NCBI GenBank assembly: GCA_021817605.1
Contig: JAKAUN010000006.1
Coordinates: 113,811-177,810, forward strand
Source of the DNA: Thermoplasmata archaeon
Lineage (GTDB): Archaea; Thermoplasmatota; Thermoplasmata; Lutacidiplasmatales; UBA184
Length of the DNA stretch: 64,000 bases
Reading direction: 5' to 3'
Within the stretch, counting starts at the first letter, position 1. Every line of letters starts with the position of its first letter. Made by a program: the position numbers and the translations under genes. Below are positions 25,197-33,173 of the stretch, piece after piece. The notes under the pieces were generated by a model, which had not been told where the DNA came from, did no database searches, and saw only the letters and a list, made by a program, of their open reading frames with translations.

Positions 25197-26174
25197 CTAG
25201 TCCCGGACCGTCCGGCTTCCTGCCCGACGGCCCCGGGCACCGACCGCTTGGGCGACGGCCTCTACAGCGAGCTCGGCGGCGGTGGCACCGAGCCTGTCGG
25301 CGACCGCACCCGGGTTCGCCTCCGAGGGGGGCTTCCCTCCCGCCGCCGTCGCCGAGGCGAAGACGAGGTCGCCGTCGGTCGCCGTGAGGTAGGGGACGAT
25401 CGTCCGGGCGAGGCCGGCATGGACCATGCTGGCGATCCGTGCGAGAGCGGGTCGGCCGATGTCGAGGTCGGTGGCGACCACCGCGAGCGTTGTCCCGCGC
25501 GAGGCCGGCGCGAGGCGTCCGACGCGCGTCGGCGGGAGGAGACGCCCGCCCGCGCCGAGGGCCCCGGCGAGCCAGCGGCCGCTCACCGGCGCGCGGATCG
25601 CCCCGACCGAGTTGACGGCGACGAGGACGCCGATGCGGCCCCCGCCGGCAACCGCCGCCGCCCGCGACCCGACGCCTCCGGCCATCGCGTGGGCCCGTCC
25701 GAGGTACTTGCCGACGGTCGCCCCCGCGCCGGCCCCGTGCGGACCCGTCGCGACCTCGGCCGAGCCCGCCTGACGCGCCGCCTCGTAGCCGAGAGCCAGA
25801 TAGTCGGGCATCTCCCACCCCGCCCCTCCGAGGTCGTAGAGCGCGGCCCCCGAGATCGGCACGAGGGTCGGGCCGCGGGCGAAGGCGGGAGTTCCCCGGC
25901 CGATCTCGAGGAGACGGGTGCGCACCCCGCGGGCGGCGTCAAGGCCGAAGAGGCTGCCTCCTGCGAGGAAGATCCCCCAGCGTCGGCCGAAGGTCGCCTC
26001 GAGGGAGAGCGAAGCCGTGTCGTAGGTCGCCGAAGCGCCGCCCCGCACGTCCACCACGCTCGGCGCCCCGTCGTCGAAGAGGACCGCGGTCACCCCCGAG
26101 CGGCCCTTCGGATCCTCCGCCTGCCCGACCGACAGCCCACGGACGGAGGCGAGGTCCCTGGGAGCGTTCGGCAC
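25197..26174 (-). CDS. P1 family peptidase (DmpA/NylC-type Ntn hydrolase, family S58)
   Basis: This protein belongs to the P1/S58 family, proenzymes that cut themselves and then act as N-terminal-nucleophile aminopeptidases or amide hydrolases. Family features are VTAVLFDDGAPSVVDVRGGA, GIFLAGGSLFGLDAARGV, VGKYLGR, GVLVAVNSVGAI, and RGTTLAVVATDLDIG near residue 228. The last is the expected autocleavage site, here between Gly 227 and Thr 228; DmpA also cleaves after glycine, while NylC has asparagine. At 325 aa it has a normal length. The start is GTG 26174. It stands alone, divergent from the HExxH protein gene. The natural substrate is unknown. Confidence 0.88.
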   Translation of the reverse strand: MPNAPRDLASVRGLSVGQAEDPKGRSGVTAVLFDDGAPSVVDVRGGASATYDTASLSLEATFGRRWGIFLAGGSLFGLDAARGVRTRLLEIGRGTPAFARGPTLVPISGAALYDLGGAGWEMPDYLALGYEAARQAGSAEVATGPHGAGAGATVGKYLGRAHAMAGGVGSRAAAVAGGGRIGVLVAVNSVGAIRAPVSGRWLAGALGAGGRLLPPTRVGRLAPASRGTTLAVVATDLDIGRPALARIASMVHAGLARTIVPYLTATDGDLVFASATAAGGKPPSEANPGAVADRLGATAAELAVEAVAQAVGARGRRAGSRTVRD

Positions 26175-26263
26175 GGCAGGGGAGCTTCTCGGCGCGCGAA
26201 AACCTCTTTGGCGACGTCCCGGGCAGTGGTTTCTTCTACACGGTCCCGCTCGGTGAGCGGCGA

Positions 26264-26842
26264 ATGACGGCGGCCGATGCCTCCCTCACCCTGCCCCAGC
26301 CCAAGGGATTTCGGGTCGCGCGCACGCTCGCCGTGGGCCGCCATCCCCTGCTCACCGTCTTCCCCGGGCTCGACCGGCTGGCGGCGGCGCGTCGGATCGA
26401 GGCCGACGCCCCGGGGCGCTCGCGCCTCTTCCGGAAGACCACGGTCGAGCTGATCGACCAGGACCTCTGGATGTACGTCGCCCCCCGCGAGAAGCCGAAG
26501 GTGATGCGCTCGAGGGGCTGGAAGCCCGTGATCTCCCCGGAGGAGGATTGCGTCGTGGTCGGGGAGACCCACTTGCGGGAGAGCCCGCTGTTGGTGCTCT
26601 TCATGGACATCTACCACGAGCTCTGCCACATCGTCCAGCGGCGTCAGGGGGCCGACCTGTGGGAGCCCGGGGTGAGCTACGTCGACCGGTGGACCGAGGT
26701 CGAGGCCTACCGGTTCGTGGTGGGCGAGGCCCGAGCTCTCGGGATATCGGACGAGTTCCTGCGCGACTATCTCAAGGTCGAATGGATCACGGAAAAGGAG
26801 CACGCCAAGCTCCTGCGCGCGGTCGGCGTCTCCGTCGAATAG
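26264..26842 (+). CDS. Putative zincin-like metalloprotein (HExxH)
   Basis: I do not recognise a named family. This 192-aa protein contains LLVLFMDIYHELCHIVQRRQ, an HExxH zincin signature (HELCH) at about residues 117-121, followed about 25 residues later by RWTEVEAYRFVVGEARALG, whose glutamate could be the third metal ligand. This ExxA pattern after HExxH is common in archaeal single-domain metallopeptidases. The N-terminal 90 residues form a separate basic region ending in VISPEEDCVVVGE. There is no signal peptide or membrane segment, so it is probably cytoplasmic. ATG 26264 is the first start in frame. Its substrate and role cannot be inferred. Confidence 0.8.
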   Translation: MTAADASLTLPQPKGFRVARTLAVGRHPLLTVFPGLDRLAAARRIEADAPGRSRLFRKTTVELIDQDLWMYVAPREKPKVMRSRGWKPVISPEEDCVVVGETHLRESPLLVLFMDIYHELCHIVQRRQGADLWEPGVSYVDRWTEVEAYRFVVGEARALGISDEFLRDYLKVEWITEKEHAKLLRAVGVSVE

Positions 26843-26929
26843 GGCCTCCGAGCAGCCTTAGCTTACCTCACGAACCGCGGGTTTATCCCCCGCTCCCCGG
26901 CTCGCGACTAGCTGCCCGGCTGGGAGACC

Positions 26930-28336
26930 GTGTCGATGGACATCAAGGCCCGTACCACGGTCCGCCCGTCCACGAGCGACCTGTGGTTCTTCGCCTACCT
27001 TCCCCTCGCGATCTCGGACGGGATCGCGGCGCCGCTCATCCCGCTCCTGGCCCTGCAGCACTTCGGAGCGAGCGCCTTCGCCGTCACGATCATCATCGCG
27101 GCGAGCGCGATGAGCCAGGTGCCTTTCACGATCCTCTGGGGCAACCTCTCCGACCGCGTCGCGCACCGGAAGTACTTCCTGGTCGGCTCCTTCCTCGCGA
27201 CCGGGGTGAGCATCGTGCTCATCGCCCTCGCCACGAACCTGATGACCTACTTCTGGCTCAACGTCGCCGAGGGACTTGCCTCGGCGGCGAGCGCGCCGAT
27301 CGGGACGATGCTTCTCCTCGAGACGCGCCAGAAGCGCTGGTGGCCGCAGGACATCGGCCTCTTCGGGCTCATCTCGGGGGTCGGGACGACCGCCGGGCTC
27401 CTGGTCGGTTTCCTCTGGCTGTTCGTCGTCGGCCGCAACTCCCCGCTCCTCCAGGGGATGACCGCGCTGCTCGTGCTCTCGGGGGTGCTCGCGCTCCTCT
27501 CGGCGGGCGTCGCCTGGGCGTGGATCGAGGAGCCGACCACCCGCATCGAGCGCAGGTCGGTCGCCGAGCTGCTGCACCTGCACCGCGGCGTCGTCGAGCG
27601 GATGCGCAGCGTCCGCGCGCGGGTCTCGGGGATAGTCGAGCTCACGCGGGGTCCGTCCCAGCGCCTTCCCGGCCGCGAGTACCTGTTCCTCGCGGCCCTC
27701 GGCGTGATGACCGTGGGCTTCGACATTTTCTACGGTCCGTTCCCGGTCGTCCTGTCGCTCAACGCCAAGCTCTCGGACGCGGCCATCTTCATCGTCTACC
27801 TGGGCTCGGCCGCGGCCTCGAGCGCGTTGTTCTTCCACTCGGGTAAGTCGGTGGAACGTCGCTCGCCGAAGTCGATTTTCCTCTTCTCGCTGCTCTCGCG
27901 CGTCGCCCTCATGGCGCTGTTCCTGTGGCTTCCGCTCTACGTCCTCCTCGGGTTCGGCTCGACGACCCTGCTCGTCTGGCTCACGGTGCTCAACGCGCTG
28001 CTGGGGGTCACCTGGGCGTTCATCTCCACGGCGAGCACGCTGTTCCTCATGCGCCTGGTCGGCCGTTCCTCCCGCGGGAGCGCCCTCGGCCTCTACAACG
28101 CGGTCGCCGGGATGGGCAGCCTCGCCGGGATCGTCCTCGGGGGGTACCTCTACGCCACCCACGGAGTGGTCTTCGCCTACGCCGTCGCCGCCCTCACGGT
28201 CGTCCTCGGCGCCGCGCTCCTCCTCCCGATCCCCTACCACGTCTTCCAGGCACCGCGCAGCGCGATGCACCACCGCTCGCTCCTCACGAGCAGCCGCGCG
28301 GTCGGTCCCCCCGCGCCCAAGGGTACCCGTCGCTAG
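26930..28336 (+). CDS. Major facilitator superfamily transporter (12 helices)
   Basis: This 468-aa integral membrane protein has about 12 hydrophobic segments and the MFS loop 2-3 signature GNLSDRVAHRKYFLVG. The N-half starts LWFFAYLPLAISDGIAAPLIPLLAL. The two halves are separated by a charged cytoplasmic loop of about 60 residues (RIERRSVAELLHLHRGVVER). The second half includes GSTTLLVWLTVLNALLG and ALGLYNAVAGMGSLAGIVLGG, a pattern like drug or sugar-phosphate exporters. It starts at GTG 26930 or ATG 26936. A TATA-like GGTTTATC lies about 50 nt upstream. It is not closely similar to the two EntS-like MFS genes elsewhere in the window. The substrate is unknown. Confidence 0.92.
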   Translation: MSMDIKARTTVRPSTSDLWFFAYLPLAISDGIAAPLIPLLALQHFGASAFAVTIIIAASAMSQVPFTILWGNLSDRVAHRKYFLVGSFLATGVSIVLIALATNLMTYFWLNVAEGLASAASAPIGTMLLLETRQKRWWPQDIGLFGLISGVGTTAGLLVGFLWLFVVGRNSPLLQGMTALLVLSGVLALLSAGVAWAWIEEPTTRIERRSVAELLHLHRGVVERMRSVRARVSGIVELTRGPSQRLPGREYLFLAALGVMTVGFDIFYGPFPVVLSLNAKLSDAAIFIVYLGSAAASSALFFHSGKSVERRSPKSIFLFSLLSRVALMALFLWLPLYVLLGFGSTTLLVWLTVLNALLGVTWAFISTASTLFLMRLVGRSSRGSALGLYNAVAGMGSLAGIVLGGYLYATHGVVFAYAVAALTVVLGAALLLPIPYHVFQAPRSAMHHRSLLTSSRAVGPPAPKGTRR

Positions 28337-28346
28337 CCGCTCTTCG

Positions 28347-28823
28347 TCAGCCGATCATCTCCCAGGTGAGCGTCCGGATGACGTAGCCGAGCGCGAGGTA
28401 GGCGAAAAACACCTCGAGCTCGGGCGGGTAGTCGCGAAGGCTGCAGGAGCGGAAGCCGAGCTGGCCTACGCCGACCGGCCCGGGGCCGTCCAGGATCGCG
28501 AAGCGGCCCGTGAGCCGCTCGTGGATCGTGAGGAGCTTGCCCCCGTAGTCGACCGTCATCGGGCCGAAGAGTGACGAGCGGGTCCTCCACGACTGCTCGG
28601 AGGCCTGGATGCGGATCTCGTCCTCCTTCGCCCGGTAGCTCACGGTCGCGTCGGCCGGGCCCGCGGCCTCGGAGCGGTAGACATGGTACTCCGTCGAGAA
28701 CAGCGCGGCCAGGCGACGGCCGAGGCCCGCCTGCTCGGCCTCGATCGGGCGGCCGAGCCAGGTCTCTTCGCCGACCTTGAGCTCGATGACGTTCCGGAGG
28801 ATCCGCGCGGTCGCCTGGATCAT
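28347..28823 (-). CDS. Conserved hypothetical protein with hydrophobic C-terminus
   Basis: I do not recognise this 158-aa protein. It begins MIQATARILRNVIELKVGEE and has a soluble, mixed alpha/beta centre (LFSTEYHVYRSEA, MTVDYGGKLLTIHERLTGRFAIL), with repeated short strands that recall a small beta-barrel or LURP-one-like fold. The C-terminus LEVFFAYLALGYVIRTLTW is hydrophobic and could be one membrane helix. A TATA-like GTTATTAGG lies 30-38 nt before the ATG, so the messenger is probably leaderless. It shares this AT-rich element with truD, which diverges from it. The end is 10 nt from the convergent MFS gene. Confidence 0.75.
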   Translation of the reverse strand: MIQATARILRNVIELKVGEETWLGRPIEAEQAGLGRRLAALFSTEYHVYRSEAAGPADATVSYRAKEDEIRIQASEQSWRTRSSLFGPMTVDYGGKLLTIHERLTGRFAILDGPGPVGVGQLGFRSCSLRDYPPELEVFFAYLALGYVIRTLTWEMIG

Positions 28824-28850
28824 CGGGGCCTACGGGAGGACTCGGGACGC

Positions 28851-28865
28851 TACCTAATAACAATC
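28851..28865. promoter_or_regulatory. Shared divergent promoter element (hypothetical gene / truD)
   Basis: TACCTAATAACAATC is the only AT-rich block between the two divergent genes. On the plus strand TAATAA is about 27 nt before the truD GTG (28884). On the minus strand TTATTAGG is about 34 nt before the ATG at 28823. Both distances fit leaderless transcripts, so one element seems to serve both directions. Confidence 0.55.
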
Positions 28866-28883
28866 GTCCGGCTCGCGCACGCC

Positions 28884-30188
28884 GTGCCGGACGGCCCGAT
28901 CGCGGTCCGGCCGGCCGAGGCCGCGATCGGGATCGGCTTTTTCCTCTCCCAGACCCCGGGGTATTCGGGCCGGCTCAAGGCGACCGCCGAGGAGTTCCGC
29001 GTCCGCGAGGTCTCGAGCTATCCTCGGCCGGTGCCGGAGGGCCCGTTCACCATCCTCCGCGTCGAGAGCTGGGAGTGGGAACAGCACGAGCTCGCCGACG
29101 CGATCGGACGGAGGCTGGGCCTGCCCCGACGTGCCGTTTCCTGGTCGGGGACCAAGGACCGACGCGCCGTCTCCGAGCGGCTGTTCGCCTACCGCGGCGC
29201 CCCTCCGTCCGGCGAGCTCGGGCTCGAGCGTGTCGTCCTCAAGGACGCCTACGCCTCGAGGGACGGGCTGGTCCTCGGCCAGCACTACGCCAACGTCTTC
29301 GACCTCCGCGTGAGCGACCTCGCCGATCCGACCGCCGCCGTCACGGCGTACCGCGCGACGGAGGCCGAGCTGCGGACCCACGGCGGGTTCCCGAACTTCT
29401 TCGGCCCGCAGCGATTCGGAGAGGTGCGGCCGATCACCCACGAGGTCGGGCGGGCCCTGGTCCGCGGAGATCTCGCCCGTGCCCTCGAGGTCTACCTGGT
29501 CGATCGTCCGGCCGGCATGCCGGACGCCTCGGGTGACGCGGCGCGGGCGGCGTACGCCGAGCATCGCGACCCCCAACGGGCCCTCGGGGAGTTCCCGCCG
29601 AGCTACCGGTTCGAACGGGCGATCCTCGGGCGGCTGGCTCGCGGCGCCGGCCCGGAGCAGGCGCTCCGCGCCCTGCCCTTCGAGCTCCGACGCTTGTTCG
29701 TCCACGCCTTCCAGAGCTACCTGTTCAACCGCTACCTCACCGACCGCCGGGAGGCCGGGCTCCCGCTCTCCCGTCCGGTGGAGGGCGACCACCTCCTTCG
29801 GCTCGGCAGGGACGGCACGGTTCGCGCCCGCGACGCGGTCGAGGTCGCCGCGGAGAACCTCTCGGAGTGTGTCGGGCTGGTCGAGCGGGGCCGAGCGTAT
29901 GTCGCCGGCCCGCTCCTCGGGGCCGAGGCGCTGCCGACGCAGGGCCGGCCCGCCGAGCTGGTCGCGGAGCTGCTCCGCGCCGAGGAGATCGACGCGCGGG
30001 CGTTTGACGTCCCGGTCGCCCCCGAGCTCGGAAGCCGGGGGGCCTGGAGGCCGATCCTCCTTCCCGTCCCTCCGCTCGGCCTGCGGCCGGACGGCGGGGG
30101 GGTCTGGTTCACCTTCTCGCTGCCGAAGGGAGCCTACGCGACGGTCCTCCTGCGCGAGTTCCTCAAGGACGCCAGCCCGGCCGTCTAG
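28884..30188 (+). CDS. truD: tRNA pseudouridine(13) synthase TruD/Pus7
   Basis: This enzyme makes pseudouridine at position 13 of tRNAs. The catalytic region is SWSGTKDRRAVSERLFAYRG, with the catalytic aspartate in GTKDR, after an N-terminal domain (RLKATAEEFRVREVSSYP). The archaeal TRUD insertion domain and NFFGPQRFGEVRPITHEVG follow, the conserved FGxQRFG motif. FVHAFQSYLFNRYL and the late FSLPKGAYATVLLREFLK match the C-terminus of the family. It is 434 aa. GTG 28884 is preferred because it is about 27 nt from the TATA-like element; an upstream open stretch has no better start. This is a secure call. Confidence 0.95.
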   Translation: MPDGPIAVRPAEAAIGIGFFLSQTPGYSGRLKATAEEFRVREVSSYPRPVPEGPFTILRVESWEWEQHELADAIGRRLGLPRRAVSWSGTKDRRAVSERLFAYRGAPPSGELGLERVVLKDAYASRDGLVLGQHYANVFDLRVSDLADPTAAVTAYRATEAELRTHGGFPNFFGPQRFGEVRPITHEVGRALVRGDLARALEVYLVDRPAGMPDASGDAARAAYAEHRDPQRALGEFPPSYRFERAILGRLARGAGPEQALRALPFELRRLFVHAFQSYLFNRYLTDRREAGLPLSRPVEGDHLLRLGRDGTVRARDAVEVAAENLSECVGLVERGRAYVAGPLLGAEALPTQGRPAELVAELLRAEEIDARAFDVPVAPELGSRGAWRPILLPVPPLGLRPDGGGVWFTFSLPKGAYATVLLREFLKDASPAV

Positions 30189-30260
30189 TCCCCTCGTCCG
30201 CGGGTCGCGGGCCACGCAGGCGGCGGGCCCTTCTGGGCCCGGAAGACCGCTCGAGCCGAG

Positions 30261-30271
30261 GCTACTAATAG
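30261..30271 (+). promoter_or_regulatory. TATA-like box for the KaiC-like ATPase pair
   Basis: GCTACTAATAG lies 28-38 nt before the ATG at 30299 in GC-rich DNA, which fits a leaderless messenger for the two-gene ATPase operon. Confidence 0.6.
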
Positions 30272-30298
30272 GAGGCGACCGGCTCGACCGGCCGCAGG

Positions 30299-31213
30299 AT
30301 GGCGAGCGAGTCGTTGCGGCCGTTCCTTCCCCCGATAGGGAACCCCGGCCCAAGGGGCCCGGATCTCAAGGACGTCCCGCCGAGGATCCCTACCGGCGTG
30401 CCGGATTTCGACTTCCTGACCGGCGGCGTGCCCGCGGGCTCGGTGGTCCTCCTTCTCGGCGAGGCCGGCGCCGGCCACCAGGAGTTCGCCCTCACCTCCG
30501 CCGTCCATCTCATGCTCCGCTACGACGACCCGAAGCTCCACCGGTTCTACCTCGGCAGCGCGCGAGGGCCGTTCGTCTACCCGGACGGGATCTCCTACGT
30601 GAGCACCAGCCGCTCGCGGGAGGAGGTCATGGACGAGCTGCGGGGTTCCTTCGCGGGGCTCTGGCCCGAGGTCCTCGACCGCCACCTCACGTTCTTCGAC
30701 CTTTCCGCGAACTACTTTCGCGACAGCGTCGTGCCCTCCTCCTGGGCCTCGCTTCCCGGCCCGCTCCTGAGCCCTGCTCCGCCGCGGCCGCAGGGGGCGG
30801 ACGGCCCGCTCCACGCCCTCACTTCGGCGCTCGAGGCGAGCGGCCGGAAGAACCTGGTCGTGGTCGACTCGCTCACCGACCTGATCGTGCGCGAGGGGAT
30901 CCCCTCCGGCGACCTCCTCGCCCTCCTCAAGGGGCTGCGTCGCAAGGCCAAGGAATGGGACGGGCTCGTCTACCTCCTCCTCACCGAGGGGGTCGCCCCG
31001 GCTGCTATCCAGCACGCGGTCATCGACTCGGTGGACGGAGTGCTCCAGTTCCGCTGGACGACGACTCCCAACCAGTCGCATCGCCAGCGGTCGATGCTGA
31101 TGCCGAAGTTCATGCCGCTGCTCTCCCGGCTCCCTCCCGAGCACCAGGGGAGGTTCATCATCCGGGTGAACGCGGCGAGCGGGTTGGTGACCACCCAGTA
31201 TGAGCGCGTCTGA
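30299..31213 (+). CDS. KaiC/RecA-like ATPase homologue with degenerate active site
   Basis: This 304-aa protein has the RecA/KaiC fold: PTGVPDFDFLTGGVPAGSVVLL, then a Walker A position reading GEAGAGHQ (residues 54-61), with His where Lys is required. The next block, GISYVSTSRSREEVMDEL, lacks the paired catalytic glutamates that KaiC-like proteins have here. The Walker B strand remains (NLVVVDSLTDLIV), and the C-terminal strands end in FRWTTTPNQSHRQRSMLMPKF. It probably cannot hydrolyse ATP and may act as a regulatory or structural partner. The next gene, an intact KaiC-like ATPase, overlaps it by 14 nt, suggesting that the two work as a pair. The cellular role is unknown. Confidence 0.85.
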   Translation: MASESLRPFLPPIGNPGPRGPDLKDVPPRIPTGVPDFDFLTGGVPAGSVVLLLGEAGAGHQEFALTSAVHLMLRYDDPKLHRFYLGSARGPFVYPDGISYVSTSRSREEVMDELRGSFAGLWPEVLDRHLTFFDLSANYFRDSVVPSSWASLPGPLLSPAPPRPQGADGPLHALTSALEASGRKNLVVVDSLTDLIVREGIPSGDLLALLKGLRRKAKEWDGLVYLLLTEGVAPAAIQHAVIDSVDGVLQFRWTTTPNQSHRQRSMLMPKFMPLLSRLPPEHQGRFIIRVNAASGLVTTQYERV

Positions 31214-31925
31214 CGGAGGGGCCACGGCCCGGGCCGAGACCGGCGTCGCCGGGCTGGACGAGATGCTCGGCGGCGGCCTTCCCCACGGCCACGTCGTGCT
31301 CGTCACGGGCCTTCCGGGGACGGGCAAGACCTGCCTCGCGCTCCAGTTCCTCCTCGAAGGAGCGCGTCGCGGCGAGAAGGGGGTCTTCCTCTCCCTCGAG
31401 GAGGATGTCCCCCAGCTGGTCGAGACGGCCCGCCAGTTCGGCTGGCCGATCGACGCGGCGATGGAGCAGGGGCTGCTCAAGGTCGTCCGGCTCGACCCCA
31501 AGGAGACGCGTCAGAGCCTCCACCGCATCCAGGGCGAGCTCGCCCACGAGCTCGAGGCACTCGGTGCCCGACGCATCGTCCTCGACTCGGTGAGCCTGCT
31601 CAACATGCTCAGCGACGACGAGGCGAGCCGGCGCTCCACGCTCTTCGCCCTCGCCGCCGCCTGCCGCGCGAGCGGCGCGACCACGCTCCTCACCGCCGAG
31701 GCGGACCCCCGCCATCCGGAGGTGAGCCGGGACGGGCTCTCCGAGTACGTCGCCGATGGAGTGGTCGTCCTCGGCTACCGGACCGCGACGGACGGCCACC
31801 GTGTCGGCCTCGCGCTACGGATACTCAAGATGCGCCGCACGAGCCACATCCGCTCGGTCCAGCCCTACACGATCGGCCCGTCCGGCCTGATGGTGGACGC
31901 CAAGGCGGTCGACCTCGGCCGATAG
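31200..31925 (+). CDS. KaiC/RadA-like ATPase (intact P-loop)
   Basis: This 241-aa single-domain KaiC-family ATPase follows the degenerate homologue and overlaps it by 14 nt. It reads ETGVAGLDEMLGGGLPHGHVVLV, Walker A GLPGTGKT (37-44), then GVFLSLEEDVPQLVE with the catalytic Glu-Glu pair (67-68). The Walker B strand is RIVLDSVSLLNML. The C-terminal region has GLALRILKMRRTSHIRSVQPY, the conserved R/K-M-R-xTxH segment that contacts the neighbouring subunit's nucleotide in KaiC-like rings. It probably forms rings, alone or together with its inactive neighbour. Archaeal relatives act in signalling, archaellum assembly (FlaH) or recombination; none of those partners is nearby. Confidence 0.92.
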   Translation: MSASDGGATARAETGVAGLDEMLGGGLPHGHVVLVTGLPGTGKTCLALQFLLEGARRGEKGVFLSLEEDVPQLVETARQFGWPIDAAMEQGLLKVVRLDPKETRQSLHRIQGELAHELEALGARRIVLDSVSLLNMLSDDEASRRSTLFALAAACRASGATTLLTAEADPRHPEVSRDGLSEYVADGVVVLGYRTATDGHRVGLALRILKMRRTSHIRSVQPYTIGPSGLMVDAKAVDLGR

Positions 31926-31988
31926 TCCGCCGCGCGAACGCCGGCCCGCCTATCTCAAAGGCTCGCGCTCCGTGCCCCTGCCCTCGAG

Positions 31989-33170
31989 ATGTCCGCTGGC
32001 CCGCGTCGGACCGGTCCGCCCGCGAGCCGGCTGGTGGAGGAGCCCGCCGCGACCCCCGCGGTGCCGGCATGGGTCCTCTACGTCGACCTCGATGCCTACT
32101 ACGTCGCCGCCGAGCTGAGGGAGCGGCCCGAGCTCGTCGGGCGGCCCGTGATCGTGGGCGTGGCTCCCTCCGCGGAGTCGCTGCGCGGGGTCGTCCTCTC
32201 GGCGAGCTACGAGGCCCGCGCCTTCGGGGTGCATTCCGCCCAGCCGGTGCGCACCGCCGCGCGGCTCTGCCCGGACGCGGTATGGATCCCGCCGGATTTC
32301 GCCAAGTACGAGCGCCTCGCCGACGAGGTTCGGGCGCTTCTCCGCGAGTTCGCCGAGCGCCTCGTGCCCTACAGCATCGACGAGTGCGTTCTCGTCCCGC
32401 GGGCGGCCACCGCGGAGGAGGCCGTGGCGACGGCCCGCAGCGCGCAGCGGCGTCTCAAGGAGGAGCTCGGACTCGGCGCGTCGATCGGCGTCGCCACCTC
32501 GCGTGTCGTCGCGAAGATGGCGAGCGACCGCGCCAAGCCCGGAGGCATCCTTCTCGTCCGTCCCCACGAGGTCTCCGACTTCCTGGCCCCCCTGCCCGTA
32601 CGGGCGATCCCGGGCGTCGGGCCGCGGACCGACGCGATCCTGGCCGCGCACGGCGTCCGGACGGTGGGCGAGCTCGCCTCGCGCCGCCCTTCGGACCTCC
32701 TGCGCGAGCTCGGAGGCTTCGCCCGGGAGCTGGTCGCCCTCGCCCGCGGGGTCCCGGCCGAGGGCTCCGAGGCCGAACCGAGCCGTCGCAGCCGCTCGGC
32801 AGACCGCACCTTCGAGCGCGACGCGGCCTCGATCGAGGAGGTCGAGCCGGTCGTCCGCTCCCTGGCCGAGGGTCTCGCCCTAAGCCTCGCCAGCGAGGAG
32901 CTGCGCTACGGCTCGGTCGTGGTCGCGCTGAGGTGGGCGGACTTCGACCGAAGCCAGAGGGGCCGCTCGCTGCCGGCGGCGAGCGAGGGTCCCGCCGTCC
33001 TGGTCGAGGAGGCGCTCCACCTCGCCCGGGCCCTCTGGGCCACCGAGCGCGCCGGGCGCGCCCGGCCGGTCCGCACGGTCTCGGTGCGGGCCGAGCGGCT
33101 CTCCGACAAGACCCAGCGGCAGGTCTCCCTGGACGAGTTCGCCCGACGCACGGTGTCGCGGAGGGCCTGA
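31989..33170 (+). CDS. dinB: DNA polymerase IV (Y-family, DinB/Dpo4)
   Basis: This is a translesion DNA polymerase. The palm metal site is VLYVDLDAYYVA (Asp at about 33) and YSIDECVLV (Asp 131, Glu 132), where most relatives read SIDEAF or SIDEVY. The fingers region is GVVLSASYEARAFGV, and GASIGVATSRVVAKMASDRAKPGG is the family signature. The helix-hairpin-helix thumb is VRAIPGVGPRTDAILAAHGV. The little-finger domain follows. The C-terminus has QVSLDEFARR, a QxxLxxF PCNA-interacting motif. The length of 393 aa includes about 26 disordered N-terminal residues. A weak TATA-like TATCTCAAAG (31951-31960) is about 34 nt upstream. The phosphodiesterase gene starts 4 nt later. Confidence 0.95.
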   Translation: MSAGPRRTGPPASRLVEEPAATPAVPAWVLYVDLDAYYVAAELRERPELVGRPVIVGVAPSAESLRGVVLSASYEARAFGVHSAQPVRTAARLCPDAVWIPPDFAKYERLADEVRALLREFAERLVPYSIDECVLVPRAATAEEAVATARSAQRRLKEELGLGASIGVATSRVVAKMASDRAKPGGILLVRPHEVSDFLAPLPVRAIPGVGPRTDAILAAHGVRTVGELASRRPSDLLRELGGFARELVALARGVPAEGSEAEPSRRSRSADRTFERDAASIEEVEPVVRSLAEGLALSLASEELRYGSVVVALRWADFDRSQRGRSLPAASEGPAVLVEEALHLARALWATERAGRARPVRTVSVRAERLSDKTQRQVSLDEFARRTVSRRA

Positions 33171-33173
33171 GCG

